The notes: generated by a model not told the origin, from the sequence alone. DNA of 64,000 nt from CAG-390 sp045531455 (GCA_045531455.1 JAZSEA010000014.1:1-64000); one strand, 5' to 3'. Numbered from the stretch's first letter, positions 49,787 through 59,458 are shown. Program-made: numbers and translations.

Positions 49787-50902
49787 GTGACAAGATTATG
49801 GATTTTACTTGCGGTCTCTCTCGGGATCGCTTGGATCATAGATTTCAGAGATAAAAATTTTGCCGCAGCGGGATCGAAAAGGAAGGATGTCTTCTTTACG
49901 TTTCTGCTGACGGTTATTCTTGCGTTCTTTTGCGGCCTTCGAACCTGGGGAAACGATACGGGTACGTACAGAGATATCTACGTTTACCTGACGACGGATC
50001 TGAGCGGATTCTTTGCTTCCGAAATGCCTGCATTCGCTGACGGAATCGGATTGGCGTTCATTAACAGCTTGCTCAAGACCCTGAATTTTACTTTTCAGGA
50101 CGTTCTTGTGTTCTTTGCTTTCGCCACAATTATTCCCTACGTATATTTTGTTCGAAAATATTCAAGCTCGATGGTTTTCGGCGTATTCCTTATGTTTACC
50201 ACGGGCTTTTATACCTTTACGCTTGCGGCTATCAAGCAATGTATGGCAACGGCATTCTGCGTGCTTGCCGTAGACGCCGCTCTGGAGAAAAAGTGGGGCA
50301 GATATATTCTGTTTATGGCACTCGCATCCCTTTTCCACCCGTATTCTCTTGTATATCTCCTTGTGCCGATAATGACGTTCAAGCCCTGGACGAAGAGAAC
50401 CTTCATATACATGGCGATCTTTATCGGTATCGGTTTTCTTCTCGAGGAGCTTCTCGGAGTCGTTCTCGACATCACCGATATGATGGGCGCGGATTATGAT
50501 GAGGAATCCTTCATCGGCGAGGGCGTCAATATCTTCCGCGTTATGGTTGCCTTTGTTCCGCTTCTGATCGCTACGGTAGGCGGAAAGAAGACCTTTGCAA
50601 CTTCGACCCGAACAGACAACCTTATGTTCAACCTTGCAATGCTTAATGCGCTTATTATGTTTGTCGGACTTTTCGGAACCGCAAACTATTTCGCGCGTCT
50701 GGCGAACTACTTCCTTCCCGGTCAGATGATCACCCTCCCCTTCCTTCTCAAGCGTTGGACGCCGACTCAGAGAAGAATTCTCACGGTTGCGTGTATTGTG
50801 GGATATCTCGGCTACTTTATTTACGAAAACGCAATAGTACGTCCGTTTAATCTTAGTTATGCACATATGAACTTCTTTGACTACATCTCTTCTCTCTTTT
50901 GA
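49787..50902 (+). CDS. EpsG-like membrane polysaccharide polymerase
   Basis: A 371-aa protein with about nine to ten hydrophobic helices, starting MTRLWILLAVSLGIAWIID. TVILAFFCGLRTWGNDTGTYRDIY near residue 45-65 is the EpsG family hallmark (R..G.DT..Y). It is probably the polymerase that joins repeat units of an exported polysaccharide at the outer membrane face. The GT4 gene starts 2-5 nt after its stop. No flippase is visible nearby, so Wzx may lie further right. Confidence 0.82.
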   Translation: MTRLWILLAVSLGIAWIIDFRDKNFAAAGSKRKDVFFTFLLTVILAFFCGLRTWGNDTGTYRDIYVYLTTDLSGFFASEMPAFADGIGLAFINSLLKTLNFTFQDVLVFFAFATIIPYVYFVRKYSSSMVFGVFLMFTTGFYTFTLAAIKQCMATAFCVLAVDAALEKKWGRYILFMALASLFHPYSLVYLLVPIMTFKPWTKRTFIYMAIFIGIGFLLEELLGVVLDITDMMGADYDEESFIGEGVNIFRVMVAFVPLLIATVGGKKTFATSTRTDNLMFNLAMLNALIMFVGLFGTANYFARLANYFLPGQMITLPFLLKRWTPTQRRILTVACIVGYLGYFIYENAIVRPFNLSYAHMNFFDYISSLF

Positions 50903-50904
50903 TC

Positions 50905-52023
50905 ATGAAGAAAAAAATATTATTTCTGATCCCGAATCTCGCCCACGGCGGCGCGGAGAGGGTCCTTGTGAATCTTGTCAATAATCTCGACAAGTCAAAA
51001 TACGACGTTACCGTCCGCACGCTCTTTGACGTAGGCGTAAACAGACAATATCTCTCCCCCGAGGTTCGTTATATCGGCGGCTTAAAGCATCAGTTCCGCG
51101 GAAACAACACGCTGATGAAGCTTTTTTCGCCGAAATTTCTCTGGAAGCTTTTAGTCCGCGAGCATTACGACGTGGCGGTATCGTATCTTGAGGGACCGAC
51201 CTCGCGTATACTCTCTGGATGTAAGGATCCCGACACAAAGCGCGTCGCCTGGGTCCATATCGAGCTCGGAAGCCCCGAGCGTGCCGCTATCGGATTCCGC
51301 AGTCCGAAGGAAGCCGAGTCGTCGTATAATTCATTCGACAGAATAATCGCGGTCTCGGATCAGGTCAAAAAGTGTTTTTGCGACAATCTTGCGATCACCG
51401 CGCCTGTTTCCGTGCTTTACAACACGAACGAGACCGAGCAGATCCGCGAAAAGGCGAAAATCGAGCCGAGCGACGATTGTTTTTCAGTCGGAGATATTCC
51501 CGCAGTATGCTCGGTTGCCAAAATTATGCCGACGAAGGGCTTCGACCGTCTGCTGAACGTGCACAAGCGTCTGCTCGACGAGGGATACCGCCACAGAGTA
51601 TATCTCCTCGGCATCGGCGAGGAGGAAGCAAAGCTTCGACGCAAGGCGATCGAATACGGAGTTGAGGATTCCTTCATTTTCCTCGGCTTCAAGGACAACC
51701 CCTATCAGTACGTCTCGCGCTGTGATCTATACGTCTGCTCCTCTCGCAGAGAGGGCTTTTCGACCGCGGTCACCGAGTCCCTGATCGTCGGCACACCCGT
51801 CGTCAGCACAGATTGCTCGGGCGCGCGCGAGCTGCTCGGCGAGCAGAACGAGTACGGGATCGTTGTCGAAAACAGCGAGGATGGTATCTACGAGGGCATG
51901 AAAAAGATGCTCTCCGAGCCCGAGACCCTGGCGTATTATAAAGAAAAAGCCGCCGAACGCGGAAAGTATTTTTCCAAGGAGAAAACCGTCCGCGCGATGG
52001 AAGAAATGTTGGATAGCTTATGA
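50905..52023 (+). CDS. GT4-family glycosyltransferase
   Basis: A 372-aa GT4 enzyme. The N-terminal LIPNLAHGGAERVLVNLVNN has the G-G-A-E-R motif that shapes the donor site. SVAKIMPTKGFDRLLNVHKR and SSRREGFSTAVTESLIVGTPVVSTDCSGARELL lie in the C-terminal donor domain with the E-x-x-x-x-x-x-E pattern. ATG 50905 is chosen; an in-frame TTG at 50899 overlaps the upstream stop. The next gene overlaps its stop codon by 4 nt (ATGA). It shares a run of about 20 nt with the GT4 gene at 60984 near its 3' end. Confidence 0.9.
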   Translation: MKKKILFLIPNLAHGGAERVLVNLVNNLDKSKYDVTVRTLFDVGVNRQYLSPEVRYIGGLKHQFRGNNTLMKLFSPKFLWKLLVREHYDVAVSYLEGPTSRILSGCKDPDTKRVAWVHIELGSPERAAIGFRSPKEAESSYNSFDRIIAVSDQVKKCFCDNLAITAPVSVLYNTNETEQIREKAKIEPSDDCFSVGDIPAVCSVAKIMPTKGFDRLLNVHKRLLDEGYRHRVYLLGIGEEEAKLRRKAIEYGVEDSFIFLGFKDNPYQYVSRCDLYVCSSRREGFSTAVTESLIVGTPVVSTDCSGARELLGEQNEYGIVVENSEDGIYEGMKKMLSEPETLAYYKEKAAERGKYFSKEKTVRAMEEMLDSL

Positions 52024-53069
52024 AAATCCTATTCCTCGAAGGCGATATGTCGCGCAGAGGCGGCACCGAGCGTATGACCTCGTGGCTCTCCTCGATGCTT
52101 GTACGCGTTCACGCTGTACATATTATCAGCCTTCACCAAAACCACGGCGAGGTCTTCTTTGCGTTTGCGGACGGAGTCACTCACAGCGTCCTTTCCTCGC
52201 AAAAGACCCTCGCGCAGATACGCGAGATCCGAAAATATATCCGCGCCCACGCCATCGACACCGTCATAAACGTCGATACAGGTATGGGCTATATCGGCAT
52301 ACTCGCATCACGCGGCACCCGCGCAAAAGTCATCACCTGGGAGCACGCGAATTTCTTCAACAATTGGAATTCGCGCATCTTCCCCTACCTTCGCCGCTTT
52401 GCCGCGAAAAAGAGCGACGCCTTGGTCGTGCTGACCTCGCGCGATAAACAAAATTATGAGAAAAACATCAAAAAATGCGCGCCGCTCAGCGTGATCCCCA
52501 ATCCGTCGAAGTCGCGCGAATACAGTTATGACGTAGGCTCCAAGACCATTCTTTCCGCGGGAATCCTCGGAAGGATCAAACGCTTCGAGCTGATCGTTCC
52601 GATCGGAAAAGCCGTTTTTGCAAAGCATCCCGATTGGAAATGGGTGATCTGCGGCGACGGTCCCGAGAGGGAAAACCTCGAGAACGCGGTCAAGGAAGCA
52701 GATCTGTGCGAAAATTTCATCTTCCGCGGCTCGGTCAGCAATATGGACCCGGAATACGCCGCGGCGGCGATCTACGTTCTCACTTCCGAAATGGAAGGAC
52801 TGCCAATGGTATTGCTCGAGGCAAAATCGCAGGGTCTCCCCATCGTCAGCTTCGATATCGAGACCGGACCAAGCGATATCGTCCGCGACGGTGTTAACGG
52901 CTATCTTGTGGAATCGGGCGACACCGACGCGATGGCGGAAAAAATTTGTAATCTGATCGAATCCCCCGCCATCCGCGCATCCTTCTCGGAAAATTCGGGA
53001 CTTGATATGGAAAAATTCGACGAGGAGAACATCGTAAAACAATGGGAAACGCTGATAAGAGGCCTTTGA
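52020..53069 (+). CDS. GT4-family glycosyltransferase
   Basis: A 349-aa transferase. ILFLEGDMSRRGGTERMTSWL is the acceptor-side domain with a G-G-T-E-R motif. LSAGILGRIKRFELIVPIGK and LTSEMEGLPMVLLEAKSQGLPIVSFD carry the donor domain and the conserved Glu pair. It overlaps the upstream gene by 4 nt (ATGA) and its end overlaps the next GT2 gene by 28 nt. A CDP/UDP-sugar donor is probable, but not readable. Confidence 0.9.
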   Translation: MKILFLEGDMSRRGGTERMTSWLSSMLVRVHAVHIISLHQNHGEVFFAFADGVTHSVLSSQKTLAQIREIRKYIRAHAIDTVINVDTGMGYIGILASRGTRAKVITWEHANFFNNWNSRIFPYLRRFAAKKSDALVVLTSRDKQNYEKNIKKCAPLSVIPNPSKSREYSYDVGSKTILSAGILGRIKRFELIVPIGKAVFAKHPDWKWVICGDGPERENLENAVKEADLCENFIFRGSVSNMDPEYAAAAIYVLTSEMEGLPMVLLEAKSQGLPIVSFDIETGPSDIVRDGVNGYLVESGDTDAMAEKICNLIESPAIRASFSENSGLDMEKFDEENIVKQWETLIRGL

Positions 53070-54010
53070 TCTCGGTTATAGTACCGGTTTATAATGTGGA
53101 AAACTATCTGCGCGCCTGCGTGGATTCGATCATAGCGCAGACTTACGATAATCTCGAAATAATCCTCGTCGACGACGGTTCATCCGATAATTGCCCCGCT
53201 ATATGCGACGAGTATGCGGAAAAGGATCGAAGAATCAAGGTTATCCATAAGGAAAACGGGGGAGTATCGAGTGCGAGAAATTGTGGAATAGAAGTTTCAA
53301 AAGGACTTTATATAACATTTATCGATAGTGATGATACAGTTGCGGAAAATTGGATCGAAGGGCTATACGAATCAATAAATGACTATGATTTGTCAATTGC
53401 CGGTATTACGTACGTTAATGATCAAAACCAATCATCTTCTTCTCCGATAGGGAAGGAATTTGTTGATTTGATTAAAAATAGCTTGTTTGGATATGCATGC
53501 AACAAGCTATATAAGAGAGAGGCGATCGGAGATTTAAGATTTGATTCGGTTCAACGCGAAGACATAATATTCAATTTGTCGTTGTTTTCAAGCAGAAAAA
53601 CATATACACTTGCCGATTCGCACGGATACTATTATTATCAAAGAACCAACAGCCTTTTGCATAAGGCATCTATACCGGCTGTTCAAGAAATATTCGCGTT
53701 TGAAGATAATATTCAACGATCTATTATCAGTTTATCGGAAACAGATAAATCCGTAGTATATAATAATGTAATGTATTCCTATGTGACCGATTATATATAT
53801 AAGCTTTTGTTATTAAAAAGCATATCAGCAAAAGAAAAGAAACAGTTGATCAAAGAAATAATTACGTATCAACCGCTGCAAATGATGTTGAAGAAAGAAT
53901 ATGCCGATAATACGCTCTACCGAATTTTCTATTACGGTATAGCTTTAAAATCAAGTTTTATTGTGCAATATGGATTTGGGTTATGTCAAAAGCTTTCAAT
54001 ACACAAATAA
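53042..54010 (+). CDS. GT2-family glycosyltransferase (mosaic base composition)
   Basis: A 322-aa GT2 enzyme: VIVPVYNVENYLRACVDSI, LVDDGSSDNCPAICDEY and FIDSDDTVAENW give the family core. Up to about 53270 the gene is GC-rich and close to the start of the next gene and of the one at 63370; after that it is AT-rich with different codon use. This suggests a joined N-terminal module. It overlaps both neighbours (28 nt each). It likely adds one sugar to the surface polymer. Confidence 0.88.
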   Translation: MGNADKRPLISVIVPVYNVENYLRACVDSIIAQTYDNLEIILVDDGSSDNCPAICDEYAEKDRRIKVIHKENGGVSSARNCGIEVSKGLYITFIDSDDTVAENWIEGLYESINDYDLSIAGITYVNDQNQSSSSPIGKEFVDLIKNSLFGYACNKLYKREAIGDLRFDSVQREDIIFNLSLFSSRKTYTLADSHGYYYYQRTNSLLHKASIPAVQEIFAFEDNIQRSIISLSETDKSVVYNNVMYSYVTDYIYKLLLLKSISAKEKKQLIKEIITYQPLQMMLKKEYADNTLYRIFYYGIALKSSFIVQYGFGLCQKLSIHK

Positions 54011-54969
54011 TCTCTGTAATAGTCCCCGTCTATAAGGTTGAACCGTATCTGCGAAAATGCGTGGATTCTATATTGGCACAGAGTTACACAAATCTTGAGA
54101 TCATCCTTGTAGATGACGGATCGCCAGATAATTGCCCCGCCATATGCGACGAATATGCGGAAAAGGACGATCGTGTGCGCGTGATGCATAAGCCTAACGG
54201 CGGTCTTTCCGATGCGCGAAACGCGGGGTTGGATATTGCAACAGGTGAGTGGCTCTCCTTCATCGACAGCGACGATTGGATCGAACCTTCTATGTATGAA
54301 ACTCTTATGAGAAACGCAAATCAGCATGGGGCACAGATCTCGATCGGCGGAGTATTCGATGAATTGATGACGGAAAACGGAATTATCGTCAAGAAAACGA
54401 CTGCAGGAGAGTCTATTACGACGGAATCCCGCGAAAAACTTGATGCTATCCGTCATTTTCTTACTCATTCCTGGTCCGCGTGGGACAAGATATATCGCCG
54501 TGAGGTTTTTGACGGAATCCGCTATCCCGTGGGCGAGATCAACGAGGACGAGGCGATCGCACTTAGGTTGCTGAACAACTGCGATCGAGTAGTATATTCC
54601 AACGAGCCGTTTTATCACTATATTTCCCGCCCCGAGAGCATCACTACCTCATCTTTTTCACTCAAAAAGCTCGATTGGTACCGCCATTGCAAGGCAAACC
54701 TTGAATGGATCCGTGAGCATTATCCCGAGCTTGAGGAGTATGCTGCAATAAGGTACCGTTCAAGTATTATGTACTCCTTGAACGAGCTTGCACTTTTCGA
54801 TCCGTTGCAGGAGACTTACGTTAACGAGTTGATGACCGATCTTAAATCAAATCGCAAGTTGTTTAAAATTCTTCCCTCAAGCAGATCGGAAAAGCTTCGA
54901 GCGTTTTTGCTTACCTCATTCCCCTTTGGAGTATACAGATTTATCGTACGCAGGAGACATAAAAAATGA
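53983..54969 (+). CDS. GT2-family glycosyltransferase
   Basis: A 328-aa transferase with VIVPVYKVEPYLRKCVDSI, LVDDGSPDNCPAICDEYAEK and FIDSDDWIEP. Its first 85 residues are close to those of the genes at 53042 and 63370. The C-terminal half is different, with CDRVVYSNEPFYHYISR and a basic tail ending YRFIVRRRHKK. It overlaps the preceding gene by 28 nt and the following gene by 4 nt. Donor unknown. Confidence 0.9.
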   Translation: MSKAFNTQIISVIVPVYKVEPYLRKCVDSILAQSYTNLEIILVDDGSPDNCPAICDEYAEKDDRVRVMHKPNGGLSDARNAGLDIATGEWLSFIDSDDWIEPSMYETLMRNANQHGAQISIGGVFDELMTENGIIVKKTTAGESITTESREKLDAIRHFLTHSWSAWDKIYRREVFDGIRYPVGEINEDEAIALRLLNNCDRVVYSNEPFYHYISRPESITTSSFSLKKLDWYRHCKANLEWIREHYPELEEYAAIRYRSSIMYSLNELALFDPLQETYVNELMTDLKSNRKLFKILPSSRSEKLRAFLLTSFPFGVYRFIVRRRHKK

Positions 54970-55853
54970 AAAAATTCGAAAGATGGACGGTTGCATATCG
55001 CCCGAGAACAAACGGCGATACTCTGCTTAATAATACCTCGGCGGCTTTTTCCGTTATTCGGAATTCGTGGCGTTATTGGGCGGGCGATCCGCATCTTTTC
55101 GAATTCGACGGAAAAACCTATGTGTTTGCTGAGGTCTATGACAGGATCCTCAGACGCGGACTGATCGGTTACAGTATAATCGACGATAACGGCGCATCTG
55201 CGTGGAAGATCGCCCTCAGTATGCCGCATCATCTCTCGTATCCGCATCTTATTGAGCACAGTGGATCGGTTTATATGATCCCAGAATCATACGTGGCAAA
55301 CGAGATCGCGGTCTATCGGGCGGTATCCTTCCCCGATAAGTGGGAAAAGGTCAAGGTTTTGAAGTCCGATTATTGCGCGGTGGACTCGACCCTTCTGCAG
55401 CGCGGTGATGAGAATTATCTTCTCACTCTTCGATTTGACGGAGACGATGAAAAGCTGATGCTTTATGCTTTACGGGACAGCGAACTGTCCGAAAAGGGTT
55501 ACTGTGCGGCAATAAACGATCCGAATAAACGCCCCGCGGGACACTTTTTCACGTTCGACGGCGGTCTTTACCGCCCCGCACAGGATTGCACCGAAAGCTA
55601 TGGCTGCGCATTGAATTTTTACAGGGTCACCAAAGCAGACAACGAAAACTACGACGAAGAATTGATCAAAAAGATCTTTCCCGCAGATCTGCAGACGGAT
55701 CTCGGCGTGACCTCCGACGGACTGCATACCTACAATATGAACGAAAAGTATGAGGTCATTGATCTCAAGGAATACGAGACCGACCCGTTATTCTATATTA
55801 TGCGCCCCATCTGGTTTATTTGGCGCAGGATCAAGCGACTTTTCAAGCGTTAA
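54966..55853 (+). CDS. Beta-propeller glycan-modifying domain protein
   Basis: A 295-aa protein with WRYWAGDPHLFEFDGKTYVFAE near residue 37-58, a pattern seen in proteins with the glucosamine inositolphosphorylceramide transferase N-terminal-like domain and in GH43/68-like five-bladed propellers. MPHHLSYPHLIEHSGSVYMIPES is another blade. No membrane segment or signal peptide is seen. It sits between GT2 and acetyltransferase genes in the glycan locus, so it probably modifies or transfers a sugar. The catalytic role is unclear, and I would treat the family name as provisional. Confidence 0.6.
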   Translation: MKKFERWTVAYRPRTNGDTLLNNTSAAFSVIRNSWRYWAGDPHLFEFDGKTYVFAEVYDRILRRGLIGYSIIDDNGASAWKIALSMPHHLSYPHLIEHSGSVYMIPESYVANEIAVYRAVSFPDKWEKVKVLKSDYCAVDSTLLQRGDENYLLTLRFDGDDEKLMLYALRDSELSEKGYCAAINDPNKRPAGHFFTFDGGLYRPAQDCTESYGCALNFYRVTKADNENYDEELIKKIFPADLQTDLGVTSDGLHTYNMNEKYEVIDLKEYETDPLFYIMRPIWFIWRRIKRLFKR

Positions 55854-55865
55854 GAAGGAGTTACT

Positions 55866-56801
55866 ATGAGTTACACGATTTCGGTTTTTGACGACCCCGA
55901 GCGCATCCCCGAGCTGATCGAGCTTTTCAGTACAGGACTCGGAGAAACTACCGTCGAGCATTGGAAATGGCGACTTTTTACCGAAAACGGACAACCCGAT
56001 CCCGCCTTTGCTGTAGTTGCTCTTGATGAGGACGGAAAAATGGCGGGAGTTTCGAGTATGCTCCCCGTAATTTACGGAAGCGGCGAGAACGAAAGAAAGT
56101 GCCTGCAGTTCTGCGATTGGGTGGTTCATCCCGATCATCGCGGAAAGGGTATTATCAAGTTGATCTACCGCTATGCCTGCGATTATTTTTTCGACAAAGG
56201 CTACGATTTTATTATGGAATTTCCCAACGACAATTCCTATCCGATATTTCAAAAATACGGTTTTTGCGAGGAGCCGCACATCGGATGTATGAATACTCCG
56301 AAGCGGTTGTTCTTTGGCAAAAGAATTCCTGCGGATTTCAATTACAGAGGCGTAGAGATACGCTTCACGGATATTTGTCCCTTTACCGACGAGGTGTTTG
56401 TCGGAGAGGGCAGGATATATCGTAACGTAAGCTTTTTGCGATGGAAATACGATCTGAATCCCGATACTGAATACCGTTACGTCAGCCTGTGGAAAAACGA
56501 GGTCTGCATCGGATATTTCGTTTATACGCTTACACGCGGCAGATTGCGTACAGCCGTCAACGTGTACGATTGGGATTATTACTCAAACGATCCCGATGTC
56601 CTCAGGAAAGTGCTTTCTCTGCTCGGAAAAATGGGCAACTATGTGAGCATCTGGGGCAGATATGACGACGAAACTATAGATTTGATGAAAAAGGCGGGAC
56701 TGAAAGACGTAGGCGGTACCACAAGATTAATGCTTAAATCTCTTTCCGATAAGCCGCTTCCCGCAAAACTTATACTTACCCGAATCGATACTGATTATTG
56801 A
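55866..56801 (+). CDS. GNAT-family N-acetyltransferase
   Basis: A 311-aa protein with a GNAT domain. VALDEDGKMAGVSSML is the beta4 strand; the motif A region VVHPDHRGKGIIKLIYRYACDYFF near residue 75-100 binds acetyl-CoA, and FIMEFPNDNSYPIFQKYGF follows. A second half of about 150 residues (FLRWKYDLNPDTEY) resembles the C-terminal part of FemX-like or sugar acetyltransferases. It could acetylate an amino sugar of the glycan. GAAGGAG precedes ATG 55866. Confidence 0.8.
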   Translation: MSYTISVFDDPERIPELIELFSTGLGETTVEHWKWRLFTENGQPDPAFAVVALDEDGKMAGVSSMLPVIYGSGENERKCLQFCDWVVHPDHRGKGIIKLIYRYACDYFFDKGYDFIMEFPNDNSYPIFQKYGFCEEPHIGCMNTPKRLFFGKRIPADFNYRGVEIRFTDICPFTDEVFVGEGRIYRNVSFLRWKYDLNPDTEYRYVSLWKNEVCIGYFVYTLTRGRLRTAVNVYDWDYYSNDPDVLRKVLSLLGKMGNYVSIWGRYDDETIDLMKKAGLKDVGGTTRLMLKSLSDKPLPAKLILTRIDTDY

Positions 56802-56809
56802 GGTGAAAC

Positions 56810-57610
56810 ATGACCAACGAATACGGAAACCTTGAACTACATACATCATTTTTAGAGGCTATGACTGATTTTCATGAGCTTTGTGAAAAGCATAATTTGC
56901 GTTATTGCCTTCACGGAGGAACTGCGCTCGGTGCTATTCGTCATAAAGGCTTTATCCCGTGGGATGACGATGTGGACATTGCTATGCTCAGAAAAGATTA
57001 TGATATTTTTCTAAGAATTGCACAGAACGAATTTGGGGAAAAATATACAGTACAAACCTATAAAAACGAAAAAAATATGCTTACCAACGTAACCAAAATT
57101 CGGATTAACGGTTCAAAATATGTTTGCGAAGGTCAAGAGGAGAATACTTGTGCTTTTCTCGACATTTTTCCAATGAGTGATGTTCCGAATTCCAAATGGT
57201 TACAGTCAATCCAAAATAAAATGGCGATATTTGTTAACAATATTGTATATACTAAACTAGGATATATTACTCCAATCTCCATAAAATCCAAGCTAGTTCT
57301 GGGGACGCTATCAAAGCTTGGTAGACGATTTTGGAGCGGAGTGCTTGAATTTATAATAAAATATTTCCCACATTTTAGATCCAAATATGTGAATATTGTT
57401 GCTACGGCTGCTTATAACGGCAATACAGGGTATGCTACCGATTTGTGGCCGAAAAAGAATTTCGAGGATCGCGTGCTTACCGAGTTTGAAGGAAAAGAGT
57501 TTTATATAACTAAATATTGGGATGAATATCTAACGAAAATGTATGGCAACTATATGGCTCCTCCACCGGAAAATGCACGAAGCAACAAACATGGAGTAAC
57601 GAAAGGATAA
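56810..57610 (+). CDS. LicD-family phosphotransferase
   Basis: A 266-aa LicD-type protein, a nucleotidyltransferase-fold enzyme that places phosphocholine or other phospho-groups on teichoic or surface glycans. CLHGGTALGAIRHKGFIPWDDDVDIAM near residue 30-56 carries the G-G-T/S motif and the three Asp residues of the active site. FLDIFPMSDVP follows. It is AT-rich and starts a more AT-rich block (to 60953). No licA, licB or licC (choline kinase or cytidylyltransferase) is in the window, so the moved group may not be choline. Confidence 0.88.
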   Translation: MTNEYGNLELHTSFLEAMTDFHELCEKHNLRYCLHGGTALGAIRHKGFIPWDDDVDIAMLRKDYDIFLRIAQNEFGEKYTVQTYKNEKNMLTNVTKIRINGSKYVCEGQEENTCAFLDIFPMSDVPNSKWLQSIQNKMAIFVNNIVYTKLGYITPISIKSKLVLGTLSKLGRRFWSGVLEFIIKYFPHFRSKYVNIVATAAYNGNTGYATDLWPKKNFEDRVLTEFEGKEFYITKYWDEYLTKMYGNYMAPPPENARSNKHGVTKG

Positions 57611-57614
57611 TATT

Positions 57615-58394
57615 ATGAAAGTTGTACTTTTAGCAGGAGGATTCGGTACCCGAATCAGCGAAGAAAGTCAAAATAAGCCGAAGCCTATGATCGAAATTGG
57701 AGGGATGCCCATCCTTTGGCATATTATGAAACAGTACTCGCACTATGGATATAACGATTTTATTATTTGTTGCGGATATAAGGCTTATGTGATAAAGGAA
57801 TATTTTGCAAATTACTTTCTTCATCACAGCGACGTTACTTTCGATTTTTCAAGCGGCAAGAATGAAATATCCATTCATAATAATGAAACCGAGCCTTGGA
57901 AAGTTACTTTGATTGATACAGGACTCAATACAATGACCGGAGGACGTGTGCGCCGCATTAAAGATTATCTTAATAATGAAACTTTTATGCTTACATACGG
58001 AGATGGTGTATCCGATGTTAACATTACCGAATTGGTTAAGTGTCATCAAGCTTCCGGGAGGCTTGCAACGCTAACGGCGTATCAGCCTAATAATCGCTTT
58101 GGCGTGCTTGATATCGATGAAAACGACAGTATTCGTGATTTTCGCGAGAAGACAAAGGTTGATGGAGACTGGATAAACGCAGGATTTATGGTAATTGAAC
58201 CTGAGGTTATTGACTTTATTGAAAGCGACGATACGATTTTTGAACGTTATCCGCTCGAGCATACAGCAAGAATAGGTCAGCTGAATGCATATAAACATAA
58301 CAGTTTTTGGCAGTGTATGGATACTCTTAGGGACAAGCAATTGCTTGAAAAGTTATGGGCAGACGGATCTGCTCCTTGGAAAGTGTGGAATTGA
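57615..58394 (+). CDS. rfbF: Glucose-1-phosphate cytidylyltransferase
   Basis: A 259-aa enzyme making CDP-glucose from CTP and glucose-1-phosphate. VVLLAGGFGTRISEESQNKPKPMIEIGGMPILWH is the RfbF nucleotide-binding loop, and LTYGDGVSDVNI near residue 125 is the metal Asp region. WINAGFMVIEPEVIDF and FWQCMDTLRDKQLLEKLW are family-specific. It is the first step of the CDP-6-deoxyhexose pathway, and the next gene, the CDP-glucose dehydratase, overlaps it by 1 nt. Length is normal. Confidence 0.95.
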   Translation: MKVVLLAGGFGTRISEESQNKPKPMIEIGGMPILWHIMKQYSHYGYNDFIICCGYKAYVIKEYFANYFLHHSDVTFDFSSGKNEISIHNNETEPWKVTLIDTGLNTMTGGRVRRIKDYLNNETFMLTYGDGVSDVNITELVKCHQASGRLATLTAYQPNNRFGVLDIDENDSIRDFREKTKVDGDWINAGFMVIEPEVIDFIESDDTIFERYPLEHTARIGQLNAYKHNSFWQCMDTLRDKQLLEKLWADGSAPWKVWN

Positions 58395-59458
58395 TGTCGA
58401 ATTTAGATTTCTATAAAGACAAGAGTGTATTGGTAACAGGACATACAGGTTTCAAGGGTACTTGGCTTTGCAGAATATTGACATTAGCGGGAGCTAATGT
58501 GACGGGATATTCCCTTGCACCGGAACAAAAGCCCAGTCTGTTTGAATTGGCAGATATTGAATGTAAAATGCGCTCGATAATCGGTGATATTCGCGATTTG
58601 GATCATATTGATCGTGTGTTCGCAGAGGTGCAGCCCGAAATCGTTTTTCATCTTGCAGCGCAACCTATTGTCAGACGTTCTTACAAGGATCCTGTTTATA
58701 CATATGCTACCAATGTAATGGGAACTGTTAATGTTCTTGAATGTGTAAAAAATCATTCCTGTGTCCGTTCATTCATAAATATTACTACAGATAAAGTGTA
58801 TGATAACGTTGAACGTGAACAAGGATATAGAGAGGATGAGCTTCTCGATGGTTTTGATCCATATTCGAACTCGAAATCATGCTCCGAATTGGTTACACAC
58901 AGCTATAAACGCTCCTTTTTTTCGGATGGTCGGTGCGCGATTTCCACTGCAAGAGCAGGAAACGTAATCGGTGGCGGAGATTTTGCTGCTGACCGTATTA
59001 TTCCCGACTGCATACGCGCTGCTACGGATAATAAGCCGATTTCTGTAAGAAATCCATTTTCTGTGCGTCCGTATCAGCATGTTCTCGAACCCCTATTTGT
59101 TTATCTTATGATTGCTCAGCGCCAATATGAGGATAGTAGTTTTTCTGATTGTTACAATGTTGGACCAAATGAATCCGATTGTCTTACAACGGGTGATTTG
59201 GTTGACCTTTTCTGTATTACATGGGGAAAGGGACAATCGTGGGTTAATTTGGCGGAAACAAATGCTCCGCATGAAGCAGGTTTTTTGAAGCTGGATTGTT
59301 CAAAGCTGAAAAGAGTTTTCGGTTGGGAGCCAAGATGGAACGTCCAAAAGGCAATGGAAATGATTGTTGAATGGACAGAAGTCTATTTATCAAATGGTAA
59401 TATTCCCGCTTGTATGGACCGTCAGATTAAAGAATTTATGAATATTTGGAAAGAGTGA
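58394..59458 (+). CDS. rfbG: CDP-glucose 4,6-dehydratase
   Basis: A 354-aa SDR-extended enzyme converting CDP-glucose to CDP-4-keto-6-deoxyglucose. VLVTGHTGFKGTWLCRIL is the Rossmann motif with the G-F-K-G-T-W seen in RfbG. VFHLAAQPIVRRSYKDP follows, and the S-x-x-Y-x-x-x-K type region DGFDPYSNSKSCSELV near residue 155 is the catalytic triad. ARAGNVIGGGDFAADR is another family hallmark. ATG 58394 is chosen because it overlaps the rfbF stop (TGATG); a longer frame has no ribosome site of its own. Confidence 0.95.
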   Translation: MSNLDFYKDKSVLVTGHTGFKGTWLCRILTLAGANVTGYSLAPEQKPSLFELADIECKMRSIIGDIRDLDHIDRVFAEVQPEIVFHLAAQPIVRRSYKDPVYTYATNVMGTVNVLECVKNHSCVRSFINITTDKVYDNVEREQGYREDELLDGFDPYSNSKSCSELVTHSYKRSFFSDGRCAISTARAGNVIGGGDFAADRIIPDCIRAATDNKPISVRNPFSVRPYQHVLEPLFVYLMIAQRQYEDSSFSDCYNVGPNESDCLTTGDLVDLFCITWGKGQSWVNLAETNAPHEAGFLKLDCSKLKRVFGWEPRWNVQKAMEMIVEWTEVYLSNGNIPACMDRQIKEFMNIWKE

